NCBI GenBank assembly: GCA_030144725.1
Contig: JASKMD010000028.1
Location: 3,355,491 to 3,419,490 of the forward strand
Direction: 5' to 3'
Origin: Haematococcus lacustris
Lineage: Eukaryota; Chlorophyta; Chlorophyceae; Chlamydomonadales; Haematococcaceae
Length of the DNA stretch: 64,000 bases
The first letter of the stretch is position 1. Every line of letters begins with the position of its first letter. The position numbers and the translations under genes were made by a program. Below, in pieces: positions 35,801 through 47,247 of the stretch. The notes beneath the pieces were generated by a model. The model was not told the origin of the DNA and did no database searches. It was given only the letters and a program-made list of their open reading frames with translations.

Positions 35801-38800
35801 CCAACACACATGACGGCCAACATCAATTGTTCCTAGTCACAGGTTGGGTTAGATCTCGCCATGCACAGCTATACAAGGTACACGAGACAATCATAGTGAC
35901 AATAAAGATGTGTGATCAAGTGTGACCTACCTGTGACGCAAGTCCAAGCGTCCCCAATGAGTCAAGAAGATGGAACTGTTGAAGATCTCAGTTGGGGCAT
36001 AGCTGCAAGTAGCCACAAGCACAAATGGTCAGCATCCATGCAACGTTCCCTCAAGCTCAAACAACAAAAAAGAAAAAGCCTTGGCCCTGGCCACAACCCA
36101 GGTACTACCCCTGCCACTACCCCTGCCCCTGCTGCTGCCACTATCCTTCACTAACCCACCAGGCCCCTTCATCATGCGTCATGAGGAAGATGTGGTCTCG
36201 TCCTCCGCGCCGATTCCACCAAGGAAAGTGCAATCGCACCCAATCTCGTGCCTCCAGCAGCATGTTGGTCACATGCATCACACGAGGTCCTGTGATGCAA
36301 ACATCACACCTCACACCTCACAGTCACCCTTTGCCTGACCCACATCCCCCTTTCCTGCACAATGAGGATAACCATCACGCAGGTGGTGCAAGGAAAGGGC
36401 ACAGCATGCCTTTGTGCCTGACATGGGTCACACTCTATATGAAGGTCACACCTGAGGGGCTGTGCCACCAGGGCCCGTCTGCCCAGCAGTGGATGGGGTA
36501 GATGAAACAAGAGGAATAGATGGGCATGTAGAAGTAGTCAGCCTCCTCCGGATCAAACGTTCTGGAACGTGTGAGATTCAAGCGCATGCTTGCATGCAAC
36601 CTCAGGCCAGATGCAGGTCATGTGGTGCACACACTACACAATGAACATCTTGCACACTCTGCTCACAAGCAGCAAGAATCAGTTCAAGCAGCGCCAAATG
36701 TGCCCAGGCAGCAGCAGCTGAATCCCTAATGCAAGGCAGCCAGTTTGGAGGTTCCAGGCAGCAGCTCACAAGGCAGCGCCCCCTTATCAGCACTGGCACG
36801 AGGCACCTCTTGAAGAGCACACGCTGGCGTAGTGTGGACTGGGATGGTCCACCGTCGTTGTGCAAGGGGTTCCCCTTAAGCTGAGGTGTAGGAGGGTCAT
36901 GCCGTGTATGCTAGGTTCACTCATGGGAGCCTGGTGCCACCCCTGCGTGATGCAGTCACTTCTCCGAATTGCAGAGGTGGCATGTTGCTTGCCTCGCAGC
37001 ATGTGTGCAAGGTCTGGTAGGCGCGAGTGGCACAGCCTTAGAGCTGTGGGTTTGGCCGGCCTTAGATTCCTGATATCAGGCTCATGCAACATGTTGTAGC
37101 TGCCTCTGCTAGGAGCGACATGATGTTGCTGCTGCTGGTGGCGCTGAGTCTGCAGCAACGCCTTGTTTGGTGATTGCCGTGTGATTATGCTGCTGATGAT
37201 GATGATGATGATGGTGATGACTCCTAGCAGTGCATGACAGGCATACCTGCTGGACGCCTAGTACGTCCCCTCCGTTCACACTTACATTTGGATGAGTGCT
37301 GGCCCCTGTGCAATTCAAACTCCCACAACCTCCTCACCCCAAACTTCTCACACACCTGTGTTCACTCTGCAGCATTAGCTCATGCAGCAGCGGCTCTAGG
37401 CCGTACAGCGTGTTGGCCAGCAGGGTAGTGTTGCCAGAGCCATAGGCCCGCCATACGCACTGCATTCTGGGACACGGGCATGACACCGCTGTCAGCCAGC
37501 TGCAGGATGTAATGTGCAAGCTGGCCACTTGTTGCGTTTACCCTCACTGGCTCATCACAACCGGCTGACGCCAGTCATACAAACTCCTGCCACTCACTTA
37601 TCCACTCTGTACTGCAACATGCGTCCGTTGTATGCGGCGGGCAAGTCGTAGACGTAGATGAGCGGGCGGGGTCGATGCGTCAGAAGTAGGTGATGCGGTC
37701 CTTGCGGCCCAGACATGGCGCCGCCTGCGCCACCTTCCGCTCCGTCCGCTAACCCCGTCGTGCTGTCACTTTCCGCCGGATCTACTGCAGCCTCCTCTTT
37801 TCCGTATGCAACCATTGGTGCGGTCGCTCGAGTGTGGGGCCGCATGCGTCGCAAGCGATGCGCCTTTGCCAGGTGTTCTGTCGCCCGCTGCGCTATGCTC
37901 GCATGCACCGCACCCGGTTGTCCGTGCACCTGCACGACAGCGAGATGTGTGTTGCGTTGTTATGACGCTAGCAAGGTGAGGCGCGCAGACTTACGCGCGC
38001 AGCGAGGCGCCCACCCGCGCTTGCAAGGACTCCCACGCGCGCACTGCGGCGTGTACGGGCGGCGCTTTGGCGGTAGGTGCTGATTTTCCCAGCGGCGAGC
38101 TCACAAGGGCCGCTGGCGGAAGCACGAGCGTGTTTTGCAGCCATGGCCGATTGTCCAACGAGGATTGCATCAAGTGGTGACCTGCGGCCATGCACACGAT
38201 CTTCTACAGGAGTTCCTTATCTGTCATTGCAACATGTGGATGCTTAGCAGTGTATGCAAACTATCATCAGCCCCCTCGTCATATCGGCCTGGCAGTGGAC
38301 ACGATAGGAAAGTGCAGGCAATTGATGAGTCCAGCTAAACCAGTCACACTCGGCCTCATCTGCCATCATCTCACCTTCTAACATGTCCATGTCAGCATTC
38401 TTGCGTACACTGCGCAGCACAATGCCAGCGCCAGGGTCGAATTGACACCCTCTTGAGCCTCCGCTGCTCCTCCACAACGCAGCGTGTCTTGGCTGGTGAC
38501 GCTATGCGCTCTTGCACTGCTGCTGCTGCTGCTGCTGGGATGAGATACTGCTAGGTTTCCTGAGAATAGGCCACCTGCCCTAGCTCCTGTCAGTGCAACA
38601 GTCCATGTCCCTCCAGCCCTAACACTAACCCCTTGTCCCTCCTTATCAGACCTAGCGCCATGACAGAGCATGGCTGACCCCGCAACGACTGGCAATGACT
38701 GTCAATGACTGGGCAGCAGTAGCAGCGGCAGGAGGCATTTGCAGGAGCAGGAGCAGCAGCAGCAGGAGCATAAGCAGCCCCCCAAACGAGCACTTACCAG

Positions 38801-41800
38801 TCAGCGCCATACCAACCTGCACAGAGGGAGGCAGGCCAGGCACGACACAGTCAGTTAAGAGCTGCAATCAGTAGCTTGCTTGGCTGTCCTACTGCTTTGT
38901 GTGGGGAGGCGGCAAGCCAGGTCAGGACAGCAATGTCCATGTGGCCATGTGCACTCTTGCAAGACTAGGACTGCTGAGTATTGTTACGACTTCCTCTACA
39001 GTATGTCACTGTGGTTGTAACTGTCACTGTAGAACGTAACAGCCTCTATGTCCCTGTCGTGCGGCCACATCGCTAGTCAGGGCTGCATCCTAGATCCCTT
39101 CACTCTGGTCTGTGTAGTATTGAGTAGATGCTGTGGCTGAGTAGCATCAGTTTGGCTCAACTGGAGGCCGTAGTGGGTGACAAGGGGGCTTAGTAGCATG
39201 GACAGGGATGCATGGAGCAGTCATTCAAGAGTTTGCCAGGGAGGGAGGGTGGACCACATGACATGCCAAGGCTGGCAACCTGACCTGGGTCACACTTGCA
39301 AAACCCCAGGTCACACACTCCATGGCCGCTGCAGCTGTTGGGGCAGTACATCTCAATGACCTGCAGCGTGGTGATGACGCAGCGTGAAGAGTTGGTGACG
39401 TCAAGATGAAGAGGTAAGCCACATGTCGGGGTGTGCAGGCTGGCCCGTACGAAGTGGCAGGGGTGTCGTGGGGTGTTGTGTGGCAGGGTAGCGCAGTGAG
39501 GTGGGGTACTGTAAAAGGTGAGGTAGAGGACGAAGAGGGATGGCTTGACGGGATGTGGGTGATGCTTTTAGACCATTGGCCTGGAGTGGCTGTTTGGCGT
39601 TTTGACGTCATTATGGGGTTGGGCCAGGCTACAGCATATCTATCACCCGCCACTCTGCCAGGTGTCCTGCCAAGTACTATCTCATGCTTGCTTGTCAGGG
39701 TCACACAGTCACCCGTGCGCCTCACACCTTGTCACACAGCTGCCCGTCCAAGCCGTCATACATGCAGGGGCATGTAAACTTGGGGTCGTCTGCCATGCAC
39801 CAGCCTTCTGGCCCATAGAGGTCGTCCCAGGGCACCTGCGAACCCAAAACATACACTTCTGGTAGGGCATCTCTATGTATGTTCATTGCTGTACATTTTG
39901 CCAGCGAGAGGTGCATGTGGTTGGAGATCCCTCTGCTTTGAGTGGACCCTAGCCTCCAAGTGCCTGTCCCTTCAGCTAAAGGAAACCGCATGCTAGCTGT
40001 GGGGACTTGGCAAGGCAATTGCTCGGCTTCTGGTCAACCAGGCATATCGGTGTGGGACCCGTGTACACGAGAGAAGGCAGCAGAGATTGTCCAGATACCC
40101 TGAGGATTAAACACGATTGTCAAACACTGCTGCATACCTGGCCCCACGGCAATGCGTTGCCCTTGCCGTCGTCGCTCGGCTGACACAGGTGGTTGCCGAG
40201 CGGCCGGCCGCGCCTTAGCGGAGGGGTTGCCGGCGGGGAACCCTTTGGCGGGTTGACGCGACCGAAGCGAGGGCCGTCGCAGTAACAGGCAGCGATCGTT
40301 GCATCGCAGACTCCTGTGGACAGCAGCATTGGTGGACTCGACGCGAGACAAACATTCCGCGGTACACGGATGGCCCAACGGCGTTCCTAGGCCCTTGCAT
40401 CTCAGGCGATGCTCATTCCTAGGAGATGCTTCACAGCCCCCTCGTCCCTCACGATTGTGTGATTTTATGGCCCTGATGCTTCGCAGCGCCGGCACCAGCA
40501 TCATCAGTTGAAGCGTCCCATACACTTGTGATGGTCGCTCATTATGCAAGCCAGTTCATTCGGCTGGGCTCATGCCTCATCTATGGTGCTAGGGTACTGT
40601 CCCTTACCAAGGTGTGGTCACCCACCTATGGCGCTGAGTCACGCACCTATACAGCGTGACTCAGTGAAGCCGTCAGCCAGTGGGTCCAGGTCCCTCCCCT
40701 CCTCATCAATGTGTCCCACCTGGCCAGGGTGCAGGCTGGCTTTGTGATGCAGGTGGACCCTCCCACGCCTGCCTGTGGTGTGGGTGGCTGCGAGGGTAGA
40801 TGGGTAGGTGGGATGGGATGGCTGAGTGGAGTAAACGTCACCCCTGGCCTGGCTGGCTGTGTGTCGTGGGTTGGTTAGATTATTGTTGGGGTTACGTGCC
40901 CCAAACAGACTTGGGTGGAAGTGCGATGAAGCTGGGAGCAGTGTGGTAAAGTGTGGGAGTGGTTAAGTGTGGGAGCAGTGTGGTAAAGTGTGGGAAGGCC
41001 ACACTAGCCAGTCAGGCACGTTTGTAGTGGGTCAGGGTGAGGATTAGGGGTGGCTGGAGTGGAGTGGGAGGGGGTGGGTGGATGGGTGAACCCCCCCGAA
41101 GCTGCTGCTCTTAAAAACATGATGTCATGCTGCAGTGGCCAGCTTCAAGGCAAGGCTGCGCACCTGTTGCATCTATGTGCAAATTATGTCATGTAGACCG
41201 CAGCAGCAGAAGCTAACATGAGGCCTGTCTGCCTGGCATGTGTTAGTGGTGGTGCTGTTCTTGATATGGGTGCTGGTAATGGGGCTTCTGGCACCACAAC
41301 TCACCGCCTCCAGGCCTTCGTCACGGAAGCGGTTGGTGCATGGGCGCTTGAGCGGTTCATTGCAGGAAACGCCCTGCCAGCCTGCACACACACTCACACG
41401 CCTCCACACTTCACATACCTTGTTTGTCCTTCAGGTTTGCACGGATCCATGTGAGCGCAGGGTGTTTGCAAACACACATGCACACACACATATTGCACAA
41501 TAATACATAACAGCACGGAAAACACACCCTTGGTCTAAAGGGTAAAGCAGGTGAATGCAAGACTTCAACATAGCATGCACTGATACAAGGTCGAGTGGAT
41601 ATGGCTGGGTGCAAAATAGGGCAAATGAGGAGCTCTGACCTGCTGGGCAGTCACATAGCCCGGTGTCATAGTTGCAGTTGCCCACCCCGCTGCACACCCC
41701 GTGCTTGGTGCTGGGGCATGGCTGACGGCCCCTTGGCACCTGCAAGGTTAGTGGCTTCCAGTGGCTTGCAGTCATCGCATGGACCAGGAGAAGCAGGCCG

Positions 41801-41993
41801 GAAGCGACTGGCAAGTCCTCACCGGTCTGGTGATGAGCCACTTCTGTCTGTCAAACCTGCCGCACCAGTCACCAATGGTACCTTCACAGCGCTTCGCGAT
41901 GGCTTCGAGTCCGTAAGCTGTCGTCCCCAAGCGACATGCGTTGAGAACAGCAACCGCGATGCACAAGACACACCTTCTAAACCCAGCCATCAA
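29806..41993 (-). CDS. EGF-exostosin family glycosyltransferase
   Basis: A type II or secreted Golgi glycosyltransferase of the exostosin (GT47-like) family; substrate unknown. Exons: 41993-41823 (signal sequence), 41739-41640, 41381-41305, 40719-40647, 40313-40138, 39835-39728, 39360-39285, 38816-38798 (19 nt), then one unresolved junction, 37929-37598, 37466-37356, 36561-36452, 36289-36160, 36002-35931, 35501-35390, 34257-34160, 33933-33898, 32042-31897, 31801-31731, 31404-31330, 31052-30976, 30688-29806. The N-terminal part has EGF-like cysteine motifs (GNCNYDTGLCDCPAGW, SGHGVCDLGFCKC, GWYGADC). The exostosin core shows IYVYDLP, RTFDPEEADYFYMPIY, IFLTHWGRLD, GHPCYDP, LFFRGDIGKHRLPWYSRGIR, GCIPLVVMDQ and VWHRF. 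The last exon inserts about 240 low-complexity residues before the closing QWLYYRLPYTR. Intron 34159-33934 uses a GC donor. Confidence 0.9.
30786..30950 (+). pseudogene. Fanzor-like and repeat-R scrap in exostosin intron
   Basis: The plus strand reads QPTKGKGKAKGKAAKAK, the Lys/Gly/Ala linker also present in Fanzor-like copy B, followed directly by the terminal motif of repeat R. The preceding GACCTGGCTGAGTGACCGCATCGG also occurs (one change) at 46712-46735. It lies in the intron before the last exostosin exon. Confidence 0.6.
31090..31166 (+). repeat. (GGGTT)n array
   Basis: About 15 copies of a pentamer lie in the exostosin intron 31329-31053. Confidence 0.95.
32188..32488. repeat. 300-bp dispersed repeat, copy 2
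   Basis: This is the partner of 28635-28936. It sits in exostosin intron 33897-32043, immediately left of Fanzor-like copy B. Its first 20 bp are preceded by an extra duplicated GGAGATGTCTTG at 32171. Confidence 0.85.
32489..33439 (+). pseudogene. decayed Fanzor/TnpB-like element, copy B
   Basis: This runs antisense in exostosin intron 33897-32043. In order it shows a basic leader (VVKKKRKGSAKEKKG), WEVHLDPKWARQRLRLYGG, then after a possible intron LEKDMAEVSMERHGHAKHLV, FFGAAGIGTGGGWGADAV, RVVLVDEHHTTRVSSAV (RuvC-II-like, catalytic Glu in VDE), RGLMWCP (half of a zinc ribbon), a Lys/Gly/Ala linker and GRWLDRDCNAALNMHRIG (RuvC-III-like, catalytic Asp). At least two frame changes and several stops break it. 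The RuvC-III frame is open to a stop at 33439. The motif order fits Fanzor/TnpB; whether an intact master copy exists elsewhere cannot be seen. Confidence 0.65.
34755..35100 (+). mobile_element. possible tRNA-related SINE-like sequence
   Basis: An imperfect hairpin (GAACCTCC...GGAGGTTC, with an inner CTCTCG/CGAGAG stem, 34799-34835) contains GGTTCGACACC, which fits a pol III B box. About 250 bp of GC-rich sequence and an A/T-rich tail (ATATATTTTTAATAC) follow. There is no proper acceptor stem or cloverleaf, so it is not a functional tRNA gene. Confidence 0.3.
35300..35388 (+). repeat. (GAT/GGT)n trinucleotide array at a 5' splice site
   Basis: On the transcribed (minus) strand the array of CAC/ATC units starts about 6 nt after the exostosin donor at 35389. 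Confidence 0.9.
39150..39192. repeat. solo terminal motif of repeat R
   Basis: CTGGAGGCCGTAGTGGGTGACAAGG-like sequence matches the end of repeat R copies at 29051-29275 and 46952-47186, without their bodies. Read in one plus frame all copies give a variant of LEALVGDKGA. Confidence 0.6.
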
Positions 41994-42226
41994 ACCATTA
42001 CCGATGCGACCTGCGAACCAAGCGCTCGCACTTTCACAACTTATACTTTATACACTTTGCCGTAACGTCGCTGCCTTCTCATCTGCCATCTAAGCCTTGT
42101 CATTGAGCCCATCTCGTTCCCGTGAAAACCTGTCTGTCTATGTCGACTGCCAGTGATGCGAGGATCCTTTTGTGAATTTCTCAACTTTGGGTGGTCCACC
42201 CTCCACTCTTGATCACCCCTCCATCC

Positions 42227-45200
42227 ATGATAGATTCAGACGGCTGCAAACCCTTTGGTGAGTCTGTCTCCCTTGGTTGCTTAATGCTTGCATTAGTAAA
42301 TTGCAGCCTTGCACATGGGCGCAGGGGTGGTGGAGCTGCCACCTGGGCTGCCGAACCTTGGCGCAACCTGCCAGCTTAACTGCGTGCTCCAGGTGCTGCC
42401 TCATGTAGCCTGGACTACCCAGGACCAGCAGGAGTAGGAGTAGTGAGGAGCAGCAGCAGCAGCAGCAGGGAGCACTCAATGCACGCTACCTGCTCGCCTC
42501 GCATATCACTGCACATCTCGCCAGGGCTTGGCAAGGTATCCGCCTACCCAATGCACTCAATGCCCATGTGATTGTTTAGTCCAGCAGGCCTAGTGCCCAG
42601 CAGGCCTACCACACCATTGTCCTTGTAGCCTGCTTCACAATCTTGAGACACAGAGTTCGACCTCATTTACAGTACCTCGTGTGTCTGTCTTCATGGTCAG
42701 CTTCAGCGGCTGCTGCTGCTGCTGCTGTTGCCTCCAGTTGCTGCTGCTGCTGCTGCTGCCTCCAGTTCATGTCAGTGCAGCTCCTCCTGTGGCCTTTTGC
42801 AGGCCTGGGCTTCCGCCCCCTCCTTCCACCACTACCTGGGTTCCCAGCTGGCAAACCTAGACCTAGACCCTTCCCATGACCAGCGACACCAAACACAACT
42901 GACCAGCCAGACCCCCTTCTGCACCCCCCACCCCACGCAGCTGTCAACCCCCTGCGTGCCAGATCAGGCTCTCCGCCCCCCGCTTGCGTCCAGTAGCTGT
43001 GTGCTGCGGTCAGCAGACAGCGAGCAGGGTGCAGCTGCAGGGCGGGTGGGAGAAGCACCCAGCAGCAGCAGCGGCAGTAGCGGCAGCAGCAGCAGCAGCA
43101 GCAGCAGCGGCAGCAGCAGCAGCCACCAGGGTGCCGTAAGGCCCCCCCTGTGCCTACAGCTCCTGGCCTCCCTGCTGACTCTGGCCCGCCGCCTCTGGGG
43201 GACATCAGGTGAGCCTGGGGTGATGAGCCTGGGCCTGGGGCGGTAGGGTGGTAGGGCAAGCAGGAGCGGCGTCCCTGGGGCATGGGGAGGGGAGGGCAGG
43301 GTTGATGGAGGGGGGGAGGGAAGAGAGGGAGGAGGGGGTAGAAGGTAGGAGGTGGGAGGGAAAGGGAGGAGAGGAGGGAACAGGGAAAAGGAGGAGGGAG
43401 GAGGGCGGAAGGAAAGGAGGGAGGAGGGCGGAAGGAAGGGAGGGAGGAAAAGGAAAGGGAGCGAGGAGAGCAGGTAAGAGATTAAGGGGTGAGGGGCACA
43501 AATAGATGTGTGCTCACTCCCCCTGACGTGGCATGCGTTGAGCTGGCTTGCACCCGTGCATGCATGCAAGCCGCCAGGCAGCTTTGTAGCCAACAATCCG
43601 CAACCCCCTTGCTGTGCCCTGCCCTGCCCTTTGCTGCTTTGCTCACCCACAAAGTCAGGCAGGTGGGCCAGCTCCAGACATGCAATAGGAGAGACTCATC
43701 CCGACTCCCCAAGACCTTCCACTCAAGCTGTCTCGGCAGGTTGCCACCAGGGGGTGTCCAGCCACCAGGGCCGCCTAGTCCACCGCCTCACACTCTTGCG
43801 CCCGCCAGCCTCAGCAGCCCTGGCAGCCCTGCTGGCTCACCTAGCTGGCCCTAAAACCCCGTGGACGTCGGGAAGTGTGCCTGGACTGGGATTCGAACCC
43901 AGGTCTGGGCAGTCAGCTGCTGGCCAGGCCGCTACCGCCAGGCAGTTGCTGCTGAGGCTGCTGGCCACGCTGCGGCGAGCTGGGCAGCAGGGTTTAGTCG
44001 GAGGCATGCCTGCATTGGAGCAGTCGGAAGGTGGTTGGGGCGGTTGGGGTGGTTGGGGCTGGTGGGGCCAGGCAGGTGAGCAGGAGGCAAGCGGGGTGCT
44101 GGACAGCTTGCTGGATGGTGAGCAGCAGGATGCTGTGGAGGTGATGGAGGTGAGTGCAGGCGGCAGGGAGCACGGCAGGGCTGTGGGCTAGAGGCTGCTG
44201 TAGCCACACCCGGCTGTCTTCAGGGGTCGCCAATTGGCTTCTGACCCAGGAGCTGTGCACAGCCTTGACTACTCTGGTACTAGCCATACCGGCTAGAGGC
44301 TGCTGTAGCCAGACCCAGCTGTGGTACAGGGGTCGCTAGGTGGCCTTGGGATCAAAAACTGGTCGCAATCTTGGTTAGTTAGTTGGTTGGCTAGTCAGTT
44401 AGTTAATTGCTAAGTCAGTTAATATGCTGCTTGCTTGAGCATGCCTTGGGGTGCATCACTTTCTAGGACCCAATTGTCTGCTCCCATCTTTAGACCAGCT
44501 TCCTTGTCCCTGACCCACCTCGGCACCTGGGCAACTCAAACCCTAACCCTAACCCACAACCTCACTGTTAATTTCACCTCCTCCTACTCGACTGACCCTG
44601 CTTCACCCTGCCTGACCCCCACCTCTCAGGCCCTGCCTGACCCCCACCTCTCAGGCCCTGTGTGAAGCGCTTCAAGCCGAGCAGACTTCTCAGCGGCGCT
44701 GCCACACAGCCCCTGGCCTGGCTGCCCTTGCGTGCTCAGCAGCTGCTGAAGCTGCCGGGCGCTGCTCTGGCGATGCCCCTGCCGCTCCCAAGGCTGCTGC
44801 CAGTGCCACCCCTGCCAGCACATCAGCTCCGGCTGCCTCAGCACCCCTTGCTGCTTCAAGACCCCCCGCTTCACCCCACACCACGCCACCAGCTCCATCA
44901 GCTGCCGACACCCCAGCACCTGCTGCAGCTGCTGTCGGGTACGGTGTCAATCCCAGGGCCCCAGCTGGGGAGGGAGTTGGGGAACAGGGGCCTGGCTGGG
45001 CTCCACCACCGGCCTGCCTGCCCCTGCAAGGCCTGCGGGCCGACCACCTGGTCTGTGCCGCCTGTGGTCACACTGGTGTGGTGAACATCACACCTTTTTG
45101 GTCCCTCTCACTCCATGTGCCGTACAGCGTACAGGGGGACTCTGGCTTGGCGGTGGTCAAGAGGGGCACCTCACTCTCTGTGAGTGAGAGCTACAGCGCC

Positions 45201-46721
45201 TGGCGGCAGGTTTGACGTCATGTGGTAGCAGCATGGGTGCATGATGGCGGTGCATGGCAGCAATAGGCAGCAGAGATCAGCCTCAGCGCATGTGTCACCC
45301 TTTACGCCATTTGTTTGGCTCGTGTGTAATGTATGAGTTTGAAACTTGCTTTGTTGCTGCAATGCCCGCAGACCTGCTTAGCCACATGCATGCAATCTCA
45401 GCGCATGCATGGAGTGAGATGTGACCGCTGCAGCCTGAAGGCCACTGCAGAACAGCTGCTGAGGCTGAGGGCAGGGGCAGGGGCAGCACTGGACCTTGTG
45501 CTTGCTCTAGCCCAGCTGCCCTTGTCCCTTCCCCTGCCAGACCTGGATATTCCTGACCTGCTTGACAAGGCAGTGGCAGAGGTGGCAGCAGCCATGACAG
45601 CAACCCGCACAACAACAGCGCCCGAGGCACTAGCAGCAGCAACAGCACAACAAGCAATTCAGCACGCCCCTCCAACAGCAGCAGGAGACGACACACCATC
45701 CCAAGAACGCCAGGCAGGCAGACCCCCAGCAAGGTCAACAGCCTCATGGCCAGGGGTAGGGGCGGGGGGGAGGGCAGGGGAGGCGGAGAGGGCAGGCAGG
45801 GCCGCCCTGCTGCCCCCTCCTACAGTACCCCGAGCCCCTGCTGCTCCTACCTGGAGGTCAGGCCCAGCCCTGCATTGCTCACGCGTCGTCCTCCTGCCCC
45901 GCCTGCTGGCCCTGCAGCTGCGGCGGACAGTGTGGGACACGGCCAGCGGGCAATTGCTCAAGGTAGGTGGCCCTGCCCGTCTCTTGGCTGTAGCCTGGTC
46001 AGGGTGCCAGGGTACCAGGTGGGCCACAGGGGTGCCTTGCTAGGCAAGGTGACAGGGGCAAGGTGGGCGGCCCACCCCGACTATTAAACCCCAAACTGCT
46101 GGGAGTGAAGCCATTGTGGTGCAAAGCGAGGGGTGGAGGGGAAGGGAGAGGAGGGGAGGAGGAGGAGGAGCAGGATACACAAGTTGCAACTTGGCGTGAT
46201 CATCATCATCTGCATGCGCCAGACAGCCTGCTTGCTTGCATGATTGCATCCAGGTGCATGGCTGTGTGCCTATCCCCATGGAGCTGGGCCCTCGCCAGCT
46301 GTTATGTCTCACCCAGCCAATACTTCAACAAACCACCCCTACCGCACTTTCCCCCATGCATCCCCCCCATGCGTCTGCTACCATGACGGGCTCCATGGCA
46401 ATGCAAGCGCGCTGCAGCACCCTGCCTGTCACACTGGATGTGGCGAGTTGCTTGGCACCCTACCGCCTGGTGGCGGTGGTGGTCCACCAGGGCGACGCCA
46501 GCAGTGGCCATTACTTGGTGTTCAGGAGGGTGCCAGGCAGCAGCAGTGGAAGCGGCGGCAGCAGCAGCGGCAGCGGCAGCAGCGAGGGCAGCGACATTGA
46601 CCGCTGGTGCTGTGTATCAGACAGGTCGGTGCGGTGGGCGCAAGAGCAAGAGGTGGTTGGGTGCGAGGCATCTGTGCTGCTGTATGACCGATGGTCGGAG
46701 ACCAGACTGAGACCTGGCTGA
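42227..46721 (+). CDS. Ubiquitin-specific protease (USP/UBP, UBP27/USP30-like)
   Basis: A cysteine protease (C19) that removes ubiquitin. Seven exons join in phase: 42227-42257, 42307-42392, 42803-43208, 43740-44149, 44655-45209, 45372-45962, 46254-46721 (848 residues). The Cys box is GLPNLGATCQLNCVLQ, continued by AWASAPSFHHYL. LDGEQQDAVEVMEAL is the conserved box after it. A zinc site is suggested by HLVCAACG and VRCDRC. LPRLLALQLRRTVWD precedes the His box YRLVAVVVHQGDASSGHYLV, and WCCVSD...EASVLLYD closes the fold. Ser/Pro/Ala-rich inserts lengthen exons 3, 5 and 6. The best match from memory is the plant UBP27 type; a mitochondrial site would be inference. The last residues (WSETRLRPG) come from a dispersed repeat. 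The start ATG is chosen because it joins exon 2 in phase across a 49-nt intron. Confidence 0.85.
44150..44345 (+). repeat. tandem duplication in USP intron 4
   Basis: Two copies of a segment of about 95 bp (GGCTAGAGGCTGCTGTAGCCA near 44184 and 44290, followed by GGGGTCGC) lie in the intron. Further right, a 25-bp duplication at 44609-44658 doubles the splice acceptor; only the second copy gives an open frame. Confidence 0.6.
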
Positions 46722-46951
46722 GTGACTGCATCGGAGCTAATATGCCGAGAGATGCCCTAATCCTGCCTGTGCGTTAGGACCGACATATACTGCCAGCCTG
46801 CCCCTGCCTCTGCCCCTGCCAGCATGTGGGGGGACAGTGACTCTGACTCCGAGTCAGATTGTGACTCCTAGCCGGAGTCACAGTCTGGTTAGGAGTCCGA
46901 GCCAGAGCCTGTGCCAGTCACGCAGCCCACCCCAAGGCGCTGCAGCGCCCG
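46722..46951 (+). other. USP 3' flank with acidic, palindromic fragment
   Basis: The stretch carries a reading fragment (GDSDSDSESDCDS) and an inverted repeat built on GACTCCGAGTCA and GAGTCC. It merges into repeat R copy 2 and may be part of the same element. Confidence 0.35.
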
Positions 46952-47186
46952 TTTTGACATGCCAACTCTACACAATAGCCCTCAGGGGTCAGGCAGTGAT
47001 GTAGGTGGTAGGCACTCATTCACCATGTCCATGTGCACTGGGTATACTCCACACAGCCCAATAACACCACTTGAGTCGGGCAACTATTGCCCACTAGTGG
47101 TCCCTAGTATTCCCGCTAGTGGCCACTAGTGGGCCCTGGTGGTCCGACTCAAATGGAGGCCATAGTGGGGGTCAAGGGGGCTACGA
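46952..47186. repeat. dispersed repeat R, copy 2
   Basis: This matches 29051-29275 over its full length, including GGTGGTAGGCACTCAT, AGTATTCCCGCTAGTGG and the terminal TGGAGGCCATAGTGGGGG. Confidence 0.85.
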
Positions 47187-47247
47187 CAGCATGCATGCAT
47201 TTGCATGCATGCAACATTAGGCATGCGGGCCTAGAGACGAGTCAGAA

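Noticed and set aside
36081..36501. Plus-strand frames in the 36-kb region
   Set aside because: They are opposite to well-supported exostosin exons and have no family or splice support.
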